A stretch of DNA of 64,000 nucleotides from Impatiens glandulifera (Eukaryota > Streptophyta > Magnoliopsida > Ericales > Balsaminaceae): the NCBI RefSeq assembly GCF_907164915.1, contig NC_061868.1, forward strand, positions 43,291,774 to 43,355,773, in the 5' to 3' direction. Position 1 is the first letter of the stretch. Every line of letters begins with the position of its first letter. A model generated the notes under the pieces. It had not been told where the DNA came from and searched no databases. It saw only the letters and a program-made list of their open reading frames with translations. Below are positions 11,365 through 22,204 of the stretch, one piece after another. The position numbers were made by a program, and so were the translations under genes.

Positions 11365-13217
11365 TCATCCCCCAGCTACCGCGTTCACCAGTAACTGACG
11401 GAGCTTCACTCCCGCCTTAGACTTTGGTTCCGAAATTCCACCTTTTTTTACCTTCTCCTGTCATTTTTAATTTAAAACAATCCATCAAAATGCTTTTATA
11501 TAACCTACTGGATTTATTATTAATAATGGTTCAATTCAATATGTGACACATACTGATAGTGTAACATTTTCCAGTTTCAGTTTCTCTGATTTCTCTCTTA
11601 AGCTCTTGATTTCAGATTTTAGACAACTGTTGTCTGATAACAGGCTATCCACTCTTTTAGATAGTTCTTCAGCTTCAGCCTACTCAAATTAAACCATACA
11701 AATTAAAACAACAATACAAATTTGAAAAAAAATCATGGTTTGATATTCCTTTCAAACATTTACCTGCTTCCTCAATCTGGACCTCCTTGCAGATTCGCGG
11801 TTGGACTGTTTTCTTCTCTCCCTTTTCAACTCCTTCTCGTTCTAAAACATAACACATTCAAAGTTAATGTTATATTGTTACACAATAATCAGGCCAGTGA
11901 TTCATTATTTCATTTCTCATGCATACCTGTAACCACGTTTCACTTGTCACTATGGCACAAGGCTGCAGGACATTTCTTGTAGTCGGTTTTGACCCAAGCA
12001 GGACTTCAGATTTATGTATTTCAGTGTTTCCATCTCCATCTATAATTTAACATTAATTGAGTCAGAACAATATACACATTCATATAAACACACAATCAAT
12101 CTTTACCAGTTGTAGGTGTTTCTTCACGCCTTCGCTTTTTATTACCATTTCGTCGCACCTATAGCATAACATAAATTCTCTGTAAATTTTTGTTAAAGAA
12201 ATCAAATCCATCTACCAAAGTATAAAAATCTTAATTACCCCTGCAGTATTCCCGCTACTTCCACCATTACTAGACCCATCTGTTTCTGAACTGCTGATAA
12301 AATCATACAACTTGAGAAACTAAGCTTAAAGAGAAGCTAGCCAGCAAAACAAACAAACCAAACCAACCTGTTTGATTCAATACGGTTAGCTCCAGCATCA
12401 CCACTACTGTCAGCATTGTTGTTACCTATAGACATAGCTAGTCCATCAAATCCCTTCATTTTCTTCACTAAACCTTGCTCTGTGTTATTTGATGACTTAG
12501 TATTAGGGGTTTCTACATCTGCAATTTGAACCTGCTTCATCACCAAAGACTCAATTGATGTCCCTCTGTAAATCTGAAATGAAATGACAGTTTTAAGTAA
12601 CTTACAACAGGAACACCACCAGGATGAGCATGACCATAGATGCCTCCTCCATGTGCATAGATTGCCGCATAAGGTACCCCATAAGGTGACATTGGCATCA
12701 TTGACTGACGAAAAAATTGTGAAATTTTCAGATCAAGAAGATGATAACTGAAAAGTATTATTATGAAACAAATTAGCAATTCTAAACAGCTTAATTATAC
12801 AGAAACATATGAATCCTAGTGTTACTAATTTGTGCTCGATACCTGTGGCGGTGGCCCCCACATGAACGGGTGAGGGGGGTGATCAGATGAAACAACAGCC
12901 GAATTGAAGAACTGAGGCATAGCAACCCTAGGACCATAATATGCCTGAAATTGTAATCAAACCATACAGACATTATTCAGCAATCTTCTTTACAACTATT
13001 ATAGACATGAAAACTTTAGTTATAAAGAAACCTGCATAGCAGCCCAATCAGGATAGACTTGGACATTAGGCTGATCCTGTAATAGAAGAACATATATGAG
13101 ACACTACAAGTATCAAGAATTGAGATAAATGTTTTTGTTCATCGTCTTACTTACCACCACTGGAGGTGAAGGGACCTTCTCAGACTTGGAAGTCTTTGAT
13201 TCCATATCATTTCCCAT
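11365..13217 (-). CDS. G-box binding factor (group G bZIP, GBF2/GBF3-like)
   Basis: Eleven coding exons on the minus strand: 13217-13155, 13076-13032, 12944-12843, 12704-12606, 12573-12368, 12293-12239, 12158-12107, 12039-11927, 11841-11764, 11679-11554 and 11457-11365. They give 343 residues in one frame. The N-terminal half is the proline-rich MFMR region, with VYPDWAAMQAYYGPRVAMP (about residues 28-46), HPFMWGPPPQ and MSPYGVPYAAIYAHGGGIYG. Next come a Ser/Asn-rich region (FDGLAMSIGN, SSSETDGSS) and a basic stretch. The bZIP basic region (246-271) has NRESARRSR with the invariant N-x7-R (N259, R267), followed by leucine heptads in exon 10. GBFs bind CACGTG as homo- or heterodimers in light, ABA and stress-responsive promoters. 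The C-terminus (KLRQLLVNAVAGG) is shorter than I recall for GBF3. A non-coding first exon seems to lie at about 14050-14230. Confidence 0.9.
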
Positions 13218-14250
13218 TTTGCACCTTCTTTTCTAATTGTACTCTTAAGAGAAATTTACTTTCTAGGAAACTAGATGTTCTCCTTCTCTGTTGATCTCAC
13301 TCAACCATACTCAGCTGCATATAACATTAAACTCTAAAGAACAGTTCATATAAAGAGTATTCTAAAACAGTCATGAGATTTGGTTTGATTTATTATATAA
13401 GATAATCTTTTCAAAGAAAAGATTTGATTATTAATTACTTTCTATCATGATTCATGATCCATTCAAAAAGGTTTTCTAAGTATGAAACTGATAGTTTGAA
13501 CTAGATTTAGAACAATAGGGAAAGAAAAGAGGAAAACTGTGGGCTGATTTTGTCCTTTCCTACACACAGACAATAATAGAGCCAAGCCAAATCGATTAGC
13601 AACGTGGATGCCTGCCACCATAATCTACTTAGTAATTGACAATATTACCCTCCGTCGTCATTAATGCTACAGAAACCTTCCTACTTTGAGATTGATACAA
13701 AATTTACATCGCCAATCTTCTGATAAACAAATGAAAGTGTATTCAATTCACCGTAATCTTCTTCTTCTTTGTCATCGCCAAACTATCACATACTACTATC
13801 TATATATCTCTCTCTCTCTCAATCTATCTATATATATATATATATGTATGCCGATGAAAATATCGTGTTAAACATTGCTTTGATCAGAGCATCGGACACA
13901 TAAACAACAAAAAACGACTAGGAATTGAGAGATCCACGTGAATTCTAGTTGAACAGAAGCAAATTCTACTCCAAAGTCTCCAAAATCTATGTATATTGAT
14001 ATGATATATAGAATGAGTTTCGAATTTCGAACCTGAAAACCTCTAATCGAAGAAGAAGATTCCAAAAACTTGCAGAAAATCAGAGATAAGCAGTAACAAA
14101 GGCTTAAGAAGATTGAAGAAAAGGCGTTCCAATTGACACACTCAATTCCACTGGTAGATTATCGCTTTACAGTTTCTCTCTCTAGCTGAAGAAGAAGAAG
14201 AAGAAAGCTGCGCTTTCGCAGAGTTGAAGAAGAGAGAGATGGAGGAAAAG
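13218..14250 (-). other. 5' UTR, leader intron and first exon region of the GBF gene
   Basis: Upstream of the GBF start codon the sequence reads as a short leader exon segment to about 13315 (acceptor-like TGCAGCTGAG on the minus strand). An intron-like AT-rich segment follows, then a GA-rich leader exon at about 14050-14230 containing runs of CTTCTT on the minus strand. This matches the usual plan of group G bZIP genes with a non-coding first exon. Exact ends cannot be fixed by eye. Confidence 0.45.
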
Positions 14251-14269
14251 GGGGGCGCCAAGGCGATAT

Positions 14270-14290
14270 CCACGTCATAATATACACGTG
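14270..14290. promoter_or_regulatory. ACGT elements (CCACGTCA and G-box) in the GBF promoter
   Basis: CCACGTCA at 14270-14277 and a perfect CACGTG at 14285-14290 lie about 50 bp upstream of the GA-rich leader of the GBF gene. CACGTG is the core site bound by GBF-type bZIPs. The placement suggests autoregulation or cross-regulation by other bZIP or PIF factors; that is inference. Confidence 0.6.
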
Positions 14291-15340
14291 TTCGATTAAT
14301 ATTTAATCGCATTATAATTCATTCATTAAACTATCTTCTCTTTAATATATTAACAACTTTTACAAATTAAAAAAAAAACTTTACATTTTAAAATATTATT
14401 ATATTAATGTTTTTTTAGCTAATTAATTATTTTAAAATTAAAATACTATAATATGTCACACTTGATCCGAACCTACCTGGAAGTTGAATATTCATGGGGC
14501 CTTTGTAATTTTTTTTTTAAATCAGCATATATAATATATTATTTATTAGATTGATACATACAAAAGCAATATATTATTTATTAGATTGATACATACAAAA
14601 GCTTGAACGTAATATATTAATATAGTATAATTTAAGTAAAGTAAAGTCAGACTTTTAAATTATTAAAAAAAACTAACTCAATTAAATGTACACTTTATTA
14701 ATATATTACATTCAAGTTTTTGTAAATTTGAGTGAGGGAATGAAAAGGGAAAGCATGTTATTATATTACATACGAGAAAAATGATAAATAGTGAGTAGAG
14801 AAAAGAGAAAAAAAAAATGTTATTTTTTCAGCTAATCAGATAGATTGAGACACGTAACTTCCTATTAAATTTCATCTTCCGAATTTTATGTCCCTATTAT
14901 TTCTCTAATAAATTATTTGAATTTTTAATTAAATAAATTATTAAAATATTTTTTATTTAAATATTACAAAAATAAATTTAAAATAATTTAATTAAATGAA
15001 TGAATGATTAAAAAAACAAGATATACAAGAATTTCAAATAATAAAAAACATCAACTAGCCCTAAGAGTAATTAATAAAAAAAAATAAGTTTAATTGTTGA
15101 ATAATATTTTATTTTCATGATTTGTATTGCATTTGAAGATTGCTTAATGTCTTTATCCTTATTTACTATTTTTTTTTATGGTCAACATGTTATTAGTTTA
15201 TTTTAATTTATTACAAAAATGAGAATTTATTAATAAATAATGGTGATTAAAATGTTAAAAATATTGAAATAATGTTGAAGACAGTTTTGGTGGTAGTTGA
15301 GCTGGCCCATCGAAATAGATGATAATGCTTGAATATTATA

Positions 15341-15440
15341 TTAGCCGTCCACGTGTCTAGTCATGACTCGATCTACGCGTCCTTGATGTAGGCTGCGCAT
15401 GGCCAGCGAATAACCATACCGTTGGCTCATGACGTGGCAG
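15341..15440. promoter_or_regulatory. ACGT-motif island
   Basis: A short patch clearly richer in GC than its flanks. It holds CCACGTGTC (G-box at 15350-15355), CTACGCGTCC and GACGTGGC (15431-15438). No ORF is attached. It could be a distal regulatory element of the GBF gene about 1.1 kb away or an old promoter fragment. Confidence 0.35.
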
Positions 15441-15900
15441 ATTAAAAAATATTATTTTTACAGAATTTTGATTTTTTGTCTCCTCAAATCTTACACCTTG
15501 TTTGATTTAGAATTTTATACTGAAAACTGTTAGTTTATTTGTCTATTTATTTTAGTTATAATAATAAAATCAGAACAATTCAGCTAAATAAATCATTTAT
15601 AATGTCTTAATTAATATTCATTTTGGTCTTCCAACATTATAAATTAAAGTGAAAACTATAACTGTAGAGTTTAGTTAAATTATACATTTTAGCCTGTTCT
15701 TTTTGATTTTTTTTTAAAACTCATTTAAAATCAATTTTTAATCAATCATTCTCAACCATCACATCACTTATTTTATTAACCAAAATACTAAAATATCCTC
15801 TATTTGAAATTAATATTTTTCATTTTATTCATATATATCAATACCTTTTAAATCTTTTTACCAAAAATAATCATCACCTTCTTAAAATTATCATCAATCA

Positions 15901-16008
15901 TTACTTTTTTCCCTCCCTAGGTTTTTTTCAAAAACCACAATACAAAAAATGCCATTACTTTTTTCCCTCCCTAGGTTTTTTTCAAAAATCACAATACAAA
16001 AAACGCCT
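15901..16008. repeat. 54-bp tandem duplication
   Basis: Two near-identical adjacent copies, about 15901-15954 and 15955-16008, each with CCCTCCCTAGGTTTTTTTCA followed by CACAATACAAAAAA. Only a few bases differ, so the event is recent. Confidence 0.85.
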
Positions 16009-16930
16009 TAGTGATAAATGTGAGTGAAGTAAGGGTTAGTTGATGTTGGTTTTTAAGTATATATGATATAAATATATTTAGTTTGTTTAATAATAAAATT
16101 ATAAAATATTTAAATAAAAATAATTTAATATTTTATTTAATGAATATAATATTTGATTGATGAAAATAAAGAAGATGTAATAGTTGAGTTTTTAGATAAA
16201 ATCTTCAAATGAAAGAAGCCCTAAAAGTTATTTAATTGAAATAATAAATGATATTGATATTTAAATAGCATTGATAGGATCTATAGAGTCCACAATGGCC
16301 AAATCATCATCCACAATGACCTATAGAGTTGCTTTAGCGCCGTTTTGGAAATGGGAATTATTTGAATATAACTCTCAATTAAATAAGCATGTAAACAAAT
16401 CTTAGAAATTTAATATGACCTACCTCAATTTAAAACAATAAATCATTCAAAATTATAATTAGATTTAGGCGTCGTTTGAGATTATTTTAATAACCATAAC
16501 AAAAAATAAATACATCATTTATATTATTATCAATCAAATCACTTAATTAATTAATTAATATATTAAAATATAATATAATTTAAATTATTAATTTTTATTT
16601 TATTATTTTTAAAAATATTACCAAAAAATACTCAATTCTTCAAAATCATAATTAATCATTATTTTTCAAATAATCATGTTATTATATTAACCCAAATATG
16701 AAATAGCCCATCAACCACAAATGAGTTTGCTTTTAATTTTATTATCTTTTCAAACATGAACACTTTTACCGGTGAATAGTAAATTAACTTAAGAAATCAA
16801 TACTTGTTGATGTATATTAGTTATATACTATAACATAATAAATTATATAAAATTCATTTACTTACATTTAAATTATAAAACATTAGGAATTTTTTTATCA
16901 TTACCTATAAAGAAAATATAGGTTTATTAA

Positions 16931-16933
<3 letters not shown>

Positions 16934-16979
<46 letters not shown>
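16934..16979. repeat. (TA)n microsatellite
   Basis: An uninterrupted TA run of about 45 bp. Confidence 0.9.
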
Positions 16980-16985
<6 letters not shown>

Positions 16986-17395
16986 AATGGTTTCCGTACG
17001 TAATAATAGTTGGTAGATTAGATAAACTTAAAAGTTTTATAAATATAAACAAAATAAATTTAATAAAAAAATTATAATAATAAGTATTCAATATTTAAAA
17101 TTCGTAATAAATCACGAATAATATATTAAAATAAAAAATAGAACACTCTCATTTCATATTTTATTTATTTCGATAAAACAACTCATCTTTTCATATATCT
17201 CATCACATATTTTTTTCCATTTAATCTCTTGTCTCGAGACCGTAAATTTCACTTTGATCTATCAAATATTTGATTCATATTGTTTAACATTTAACATCGT
17301 GACCTCACACTTTGGTCAATCAAATATTTGATATATATTTTTTAACCACTTTCAATTGTTACCGGCCTATTATCAATCGACAAACCACATCACAA

Positions 17396-17598
17396 TCACA
17401 TTTGGTTAAAGGATTTACTTGTTTTGTTAGGTTGTAAGTTCGAAACATACATAACTTTTTTAAGTTTATAGACGGGTCAACCTACAATCTGATCCAATTA
17501 TCCATTTACTCTCACATATATATCCAAATTAACCGCAACTCTCGATCCGGCTATCCGGAAACTTTGAAAATTAAGCATATTATATATATATATATATT
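17396..17598 (+). mobile_element. tRNA-derived SINE copy 1 (left of organellar insert)
   Basis: Shares its body with the copies at 18395-18638 and 61955-62190. It has a partial A-box (TTGGTTAAAGG), a B-box-like GTAAGTTCGAAAC (17434-17446), then GACGGGTCAACC, CTCACATATATATCCAAATTAACC, CCGGCTATCCGG-like words and a (TA)n tail. A- and B-box spacing plus a simple-sequence tail are hallmarks of tRNA-derived SINEs. The 5' end is truncated or diverged. Confidence 0.6.
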
Positions 17599-17651
17599 AG
17601 TTAGTTAAAAAGTTGAACTTATATTGTTAAAAATGTCCCGTGTTCACAAAT

Positions 17652-18385
17652 TCAGCGCTGGCGGATTTCCCCTCTCTCTATACCGGCGCTATTGTCTTTT
17701 CTAGTCTTGCCATTTCCGTATATTGATAGGCCTTCTCCCGATCCCTCAGAAAAACCATAAATAGTAGTTACCACTAAAGTATCCTCACCCAGGATGAATG
17801 GGATTGGTCTGACCTCTCGCTCGGATGTAAGACTCCCGCCGCCGACAGATGTCCTATGCCACGTTTCGTGAACAGCTATGCCCGAGAATGAATGAATTGT
17901 GATATAGCGCCGAATAAGCCACAACTCTATTCCCGACTCGAAATCCATAAAGGTCGGGCTTTATGATTAGCTGGTGACTCTATAAAGGTAAAAAAATAGA
18001 TAGCAAGGAGGGACTCTTCTTAACTAGAACAACCAACCTCGCGGCTTCTTTCTATAAGGCTTCATAAAACCAAGTCCCTTCGTGCTTGGTTGCTTTCACC
18101 CCTGTGCGCCGGGTCAAGGTCAATCAATCTGGTCTCTGTCTGGTAGTAGGTCGCCAAAGAAGGAAGTGAGAGCCTCGAGTTCGTTGGAGCTCAATGGTGA
18201 TGTGAAAGCGATAAAATTGCCTTCAATTTATCACTGCATTTCTCCTTGCCATAAAACAGAACTAGCTATACAAAGCTTTCTGGAACGAAAGTCGCTGGAG
18301 CTTAGTATTACTTTTTATTACAGAAAATGGGTTTAAATTTATATTTAACTTGCTTAGTAAACCGGAAAGTAGGAATCGGAAAATT
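17652..18385. other. GC-rich mitochondrial-DNA-like insert (probable NUMT)
   Basis: About 730 bp with a base composition near one half GC, in sharp contrast to the surrounding AT-rich DNA. The style matches plant mitochondrial non-coding DNA: words such as TAGCAAGGAGGGACTCTTC and CCCTGTGCGCCGGGTCAAGG, few A/T runs, and open frames without recognisable domains (98 residues on minus, 84 on plus). It splits the linker that joins two SINE-like units, because the left and right flanks match the two halves of the uninterrupted linker at 61876-61954. Best explanation: a fragment of mitochondrial DNA captured during break repair. I have not matched it to a mitochondrial gene, so the origin is inference from composition. 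Confidence 0.55.
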
Positions 18386-18394
18386 TGAAATATA

Positions 18395-18638
18395 AAGTCT
18401 TATTAGCCTAGTTTGTTAAAGAGTATTACTTGTTTTGTTTTATTATGTTGCAAGATCGAAAAATATATAGTATTTTAAATTTAATTTTTAACCGTTTTAA
18501 ATTTATGAACGGGTTAACTCACAATCCGATTCAAATATCTATTCACTCTTACATATATATTAAAATTAACCATAACTATCGACACGACAATCCGGATACT
18601 TCAAAATTTTAACATCATATCATATTATATATATACAG
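18395..18638 (+). mobile_element. tRNA-derived SINE copy 2 (right of organellar insert)
   Basis: Begins TTATTAGCCTAGTTTGTTAAAG with an A-box-like TAGCCTAGTTTG (18404-18415) and a B-box relic GCAAGATCGAAA near 18450. The 3' body is the same as in copies 1 and 3 (TTTTTAACCGTTTTAAATTTATG, then CACAATCCGATTCAAATATC and CGACAATCCGGATACTT, each partly diverged). It ends in a TATATATATA tail. Confidence 0.65.
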
Positions 18639-18639
18639 G

Positions 18640-20050
18640 CTAAGTCATTTAATGGACCAAATTTTAGCTACTCGAAGGATTATAAATTAAAAATCATATA
18701 TGGTTTCAGTTAGTTTTAAATAATTTCTTCTATTTCATTTATTTTATACACTTATTTTCTAGCTTTAATTTTTATAATAATAAGTATTTTTTTTCATTCA
18801 AAAGAAAAATTCATCTTCAATTAATAAAGTCAGGCCAAACAATTTGCTTGCATTGAATCAAAACTACATATTACCAAATAAATAAATAAAGTTAATGAAA
18901 GGAACATGCATGTATCTAATTAAAAAAAAAAACTTAGAAAGTTGAAGTTAATTAGCATTATTCGAATCTGTTAACTTTTATAAAATTAGTAATAAGAAAA
19001 AAGAAAAAGACCAATCATATTTATTTATTTTAAAACATTTTCTATTCATGTAAGATTATTTTTATATCAAATTTTTGTATGTAGAATAAAATAACAAGAT
19101 GTTTTCTTCATTGAATATAATTTTTAATCTTGTGTTATCGTATTGAATTGAAAATTTAAAACAATGATTATAAATTTGTTTGATTAATATGAAAGATAAC
19201 GTGATAGAATTTTAAATTCCAAAAAGATTTGATTATAACATTTTAACAAGATTAATAATAATAAAAAAAAAGTAAAAAGATGAAAGAGGGTAATATAGTA
19301 ATTATAAATGTTGGCATCCGACGCGTCTAGCACTCAATCTGACGCACACTACTTTAAAAATAATTCAATCTCAGCCGTTAAAATAATACATCTTAAATCA
19401 TCGAGTTCCGCGTCACGTCAAAAGTGAACCACGTGTCAATCACAGATTTGGTATTATAAAATATGGAGTGTGGTCCCCACTACCTCACCTATAACAACTG
19501 TGAGTCACCTCCTCCATCGGACGGCTGAAATTGGTTAAATCGAAGGGTGTGTAGGTATGACACGCCATGGTCTGGTCTCGGATAGGAAACACGAGAATGG
19601 TCCCCACACGGGTGATGTCGGTGAATTTTAATGTGGTCCAGATGATGACGTGTCGAAGGATTCGGCAAGCATTGGGACCCACAAAGGGGACAGCCTTGCA
19701 TAAGCATAGCCAGCTCACGGATCACAAAAGATCGACTTTTCTAGAGAATCATACATTAATGGCCCACGTGTCATTAGCCCTCTCTCCACGTGGTATCCCT
19801 TCCACATTTTGTCCTATCATTTCCTATCGTGTCGACCTGTCCTCTCTTTTTTTTAGATTAACAAATTAAAAATACATTAATCATACTAGATTGTTTAATT
19901 TAAATTTAGTTATTAAGGAATAAATTAAATAATATAGAAAATAAATTAAACATTCTAATGATAAACAAAGCTAATATTTTTGGACTTGTTATCAATAGTC
20001 ACTAAAGGTTTATAATGTGTTCTAGTCAAATTTAAAAGAAAAAATAAAAT

Positions 20051-20087
<37 letters not shown>

Positions 20088-20098
20088 ATATGTCTCAA
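18640..20098. other. Intergenic region with a G-box-rich island and no supported gene
   Basis: AT-rich to about 19310. From 19310 to 19860 the GC content rises and ACGT motifs cluster (listed separately). Open frames of 77-100 residues there overlap on both strands, have no domain and are not supported as genes. A (TA)n run lies at about 20055-20082. Confidence 0.5.
19310..19860. promoter_or_regulatory. G-box/ABRE-rich island (promoter-like)
   Basis: Contains perfect CACGTG at 19430-19435, 19765-19770 and 19787-19792, GACGTGTC at 19647-19654 and CGTCACGTCA at 19411-19420. A TATAAAATATGG element lies at about 19455-19466 and CATCGGACGGCTGAA at 19515-19529. This density of ABA/light-type ACGT elements with a TATA word is typical of a promoter, but no coding gene follows. 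It may drive a non-coding transcript or be a stranded promoter; the downstream sequence is the decayed remnant at 20.1-21.7 kb. Confidence 0.45.
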
Positions 20099-20099
20099 C

Positions 20100-21720
20100 T
20101 TTATTATAACACATACGACAACGACTCACAATAATCATGCATTTTTTCTACCGTCAGTTAGAATTCCGTCGTTATTAATATTTCAACACAAAAAAAAAAA
20201 TATCTTGGTAGAAATCTTAGACTCACATAAATTTTTCCCAACAAATATCAATCGGACTAATATTAATGAACAAAGTGTAACACTATCCCATATGAAAGTT
20301 ATTAAGATCACGTCACCATATAGAATCCCAAGAAAATGAGTTTAACCCCTTATTTCTAACAATGAACAAAAGTTTATCAATGGACATGTCCTAAGGAAAG
20401 CATGTCGGATAAACTTTTGGGTTTAACCCATTATTTCTAATAATGAGATTCATGAGATTCCTCCACTTCCGTATTAACAACAAATATGATCATAGAAATG
20501 AGTCACCACTAATTCCTTATGTCGTCAGATTTTTAGGGTGAACTGTCAATAAAGGTTAATAAGGATATCATTGTTATGACCAGAACAAGAAACTAATATT
20601 CGTCGTTATTAAAATCTCAGTAGAACGTTCTGGCCAAACTATAACCTTACAATTACATGTTTTGTTATCCACAAGAGAGACTTCCGGATATCTTACATTC
20701 GACTCAAGAGGGGGCACAAGAATTCGGACCCATCCTTCATCGTTCTCGTTTTGATAACTCTCATTACACTCAATGAACCCACCAAGATCATCCCCTACTC
20801 TATGGAGAAAAATAGAGTTACATTACAATATAGACATTACAAACAAACGAATCCAAATACCATTATGAGTTGAACCTGGTTCAAAACTCCTAGTGACATG
20901 CTTCGTTACATACATTTGATTATTCACATCCACAACATTAGAAATGTCACTCTTAATCTGCAATTTCTCAGTGACAATCGTCGACCATTAATAAGTCGAC
21001 GGAGTCTATCCTCCACCAATGGAATTAAACAATTTGTAATAGGCATTATAAATGTTATTTTGAACTCACACCATAAAACAATGTATCTTCTATGTGAATT
21101 ATAGTCCGACCAAAATGATCCATTATTAGGATTAGAACCAAGTCTCTCCTTCTTCCATGATGATGTTCGAAGAGATTTACGAATCAACTTTAAATGATTC
21201 TCATTCACTTCAATCGATCTCCTCTTTTTCATCTTTAAAATAAACACAACTCTAGGACGATCTAATAAGGTTTGAAATTCGAAACACTTATCACTGACCA
21301 CTAACTTTTTTGTTCAGTCCAACCATACAATTTGCCTTCCTAAGTTAACATGCAATGCATATGATGGTGCGAACTGACATCTTCTCCACCTAGTAGTTTC
21401 GGATTGGATGGGTTGGATTTCCCACCAAGTATTGACTCCTTCCATTATCATTAATAATATTTCTAATTCTAGTTTGCTGCGTATTCACTCCAAAACTAGA
21501 CACGATAGGTGTCCTAAAAGGTAGACGAGACAACCGATTGAAGACCGACACTATACGAGACCATTCAACTCCTCTTGTCCCTTTTGAGATTTCATCATTT
21601 CTTTGGTCACCTAAGCGAACCTGAGGTCGGCTGTCCACTAGACGGACAACGCGCCCTCCCCTACCAACCAAATACCAATCATCCTCTTGAATAGGACAGT
21701 CGATGCAAACTCCACCAAAA
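20100..21720 (-). pseudogene. Decayed protein-coding remnant, unidentified
   Basis: Less AT-rich than the flanks. On the minus strand it shows broken but protein-like reading frames: 21671-21390 (93 residues, with an Arg-rich VGRGGRVVRLVDSRPQVRLG start), 21301-20924 (125 residues) and a shorter stretch around 20900-20700 with GWVRILVPP. That last block faintly recalls the DUF4283-type N-terminal region found in many plant retroelement-derived proteins, but the match is weak. Frames switch and stops are frequent, so no product is expected. The copia element begins about 90 bp to the right. Confidence 0.4.
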
Positions 21721-21808
21721 AATAATGAATTAAGAACGTCACCACTTTTCTTATAACCAATAATGATTTATAAGAACTATAAATGGTGTAATAAACACAA
21801 TTAAAAAC

Positions 21809-22051
21809 TGTTGAATAAACTTAAATTAATAAGGTATTTGGTTTTTTTTATGTTTAATATTTCTAGAGTAATAATAAGAGGTGAGTGAGATAATCAAGAG
21901 TTTTGAGTGCAAACTATTTAATATGCAGAATAATTTATTTTGTTATTTGAAGAGTCAAGCATATGAAGAGTCTATGCTTTCTTATAAAAATTTGTAAAAT
22001 TCATTTGAGATGAATATAAGAAAGATATATTTTGGCATCTTGTTATTAACA
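21809..22051 (+). repeat. 5' LTR of the copia element
   Basis: 243 bp, starting TGTTGAATAAAC and ending CTTGTTATTAACA. It pairs with the LTR at 26235-26477. Confidence 0.95.
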
Positions 22052-22054
22052 AAT

Positions 22055-22066
22055 TGGTATTAGAGC
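22055..22066 (+). other. Primer-binding site of the copia element
   Basis: TGGTATTAGAGC directly after the 5' LTR. It matches the usual copia site complementary to initiator tRNA-Met (TGGTATCAGAGC) with one C-to-T change. Confidence 0.85.
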
Positions 22067-22204
22067 TATTGTGTGTGAGGTGAGCGTGAGAAAACCTGTT
22101 AGTCTCAAAAGAGAACGCCGCATTGTGCGCTGGTCGAGAGAGAAAAATAAGAGCGATCGAGAGTCTTGTGAGGTGTGTGTGTTGAGTGTAAACACTTGAG
22201 AGGA

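Larger units (their letters stand above)
14300..17395. other. AT-rich intergenic region with short duplications
   Basis: No gene. It includes a tandem duplication of about 34-39 bp at 14532-14602 (unit starting ATATTATTTATTAGATTG), a 54-bp tandem duplication at about 15901-16008 (unit with CCCTCCCTAGG), a GC-richer island with ACGT motifs at 15290-15440 and a (TA)n tract at 16934-16979. Confidence 0.6.

Noticed and set aside
17652..17948. 98-residue minus-strand frame
   Set aside because: It lies in the mitochondrial-looking insert. There is no recognisable domain and no plant promoter context, so it is open by composition only.
19567..19869. 100-residue plus-strand frame and overlapping minus-strand frames
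   Set aside because: Overlapping frames on both strands with no domain. They come from the locally higher GC content of a promoter-like island.
20924..21301. 125-residue minus-strand frame as a real gene
   Set aside because: Flanking frames of the same remnant are broken, no domain is seen and the region looks decayed as a whole.
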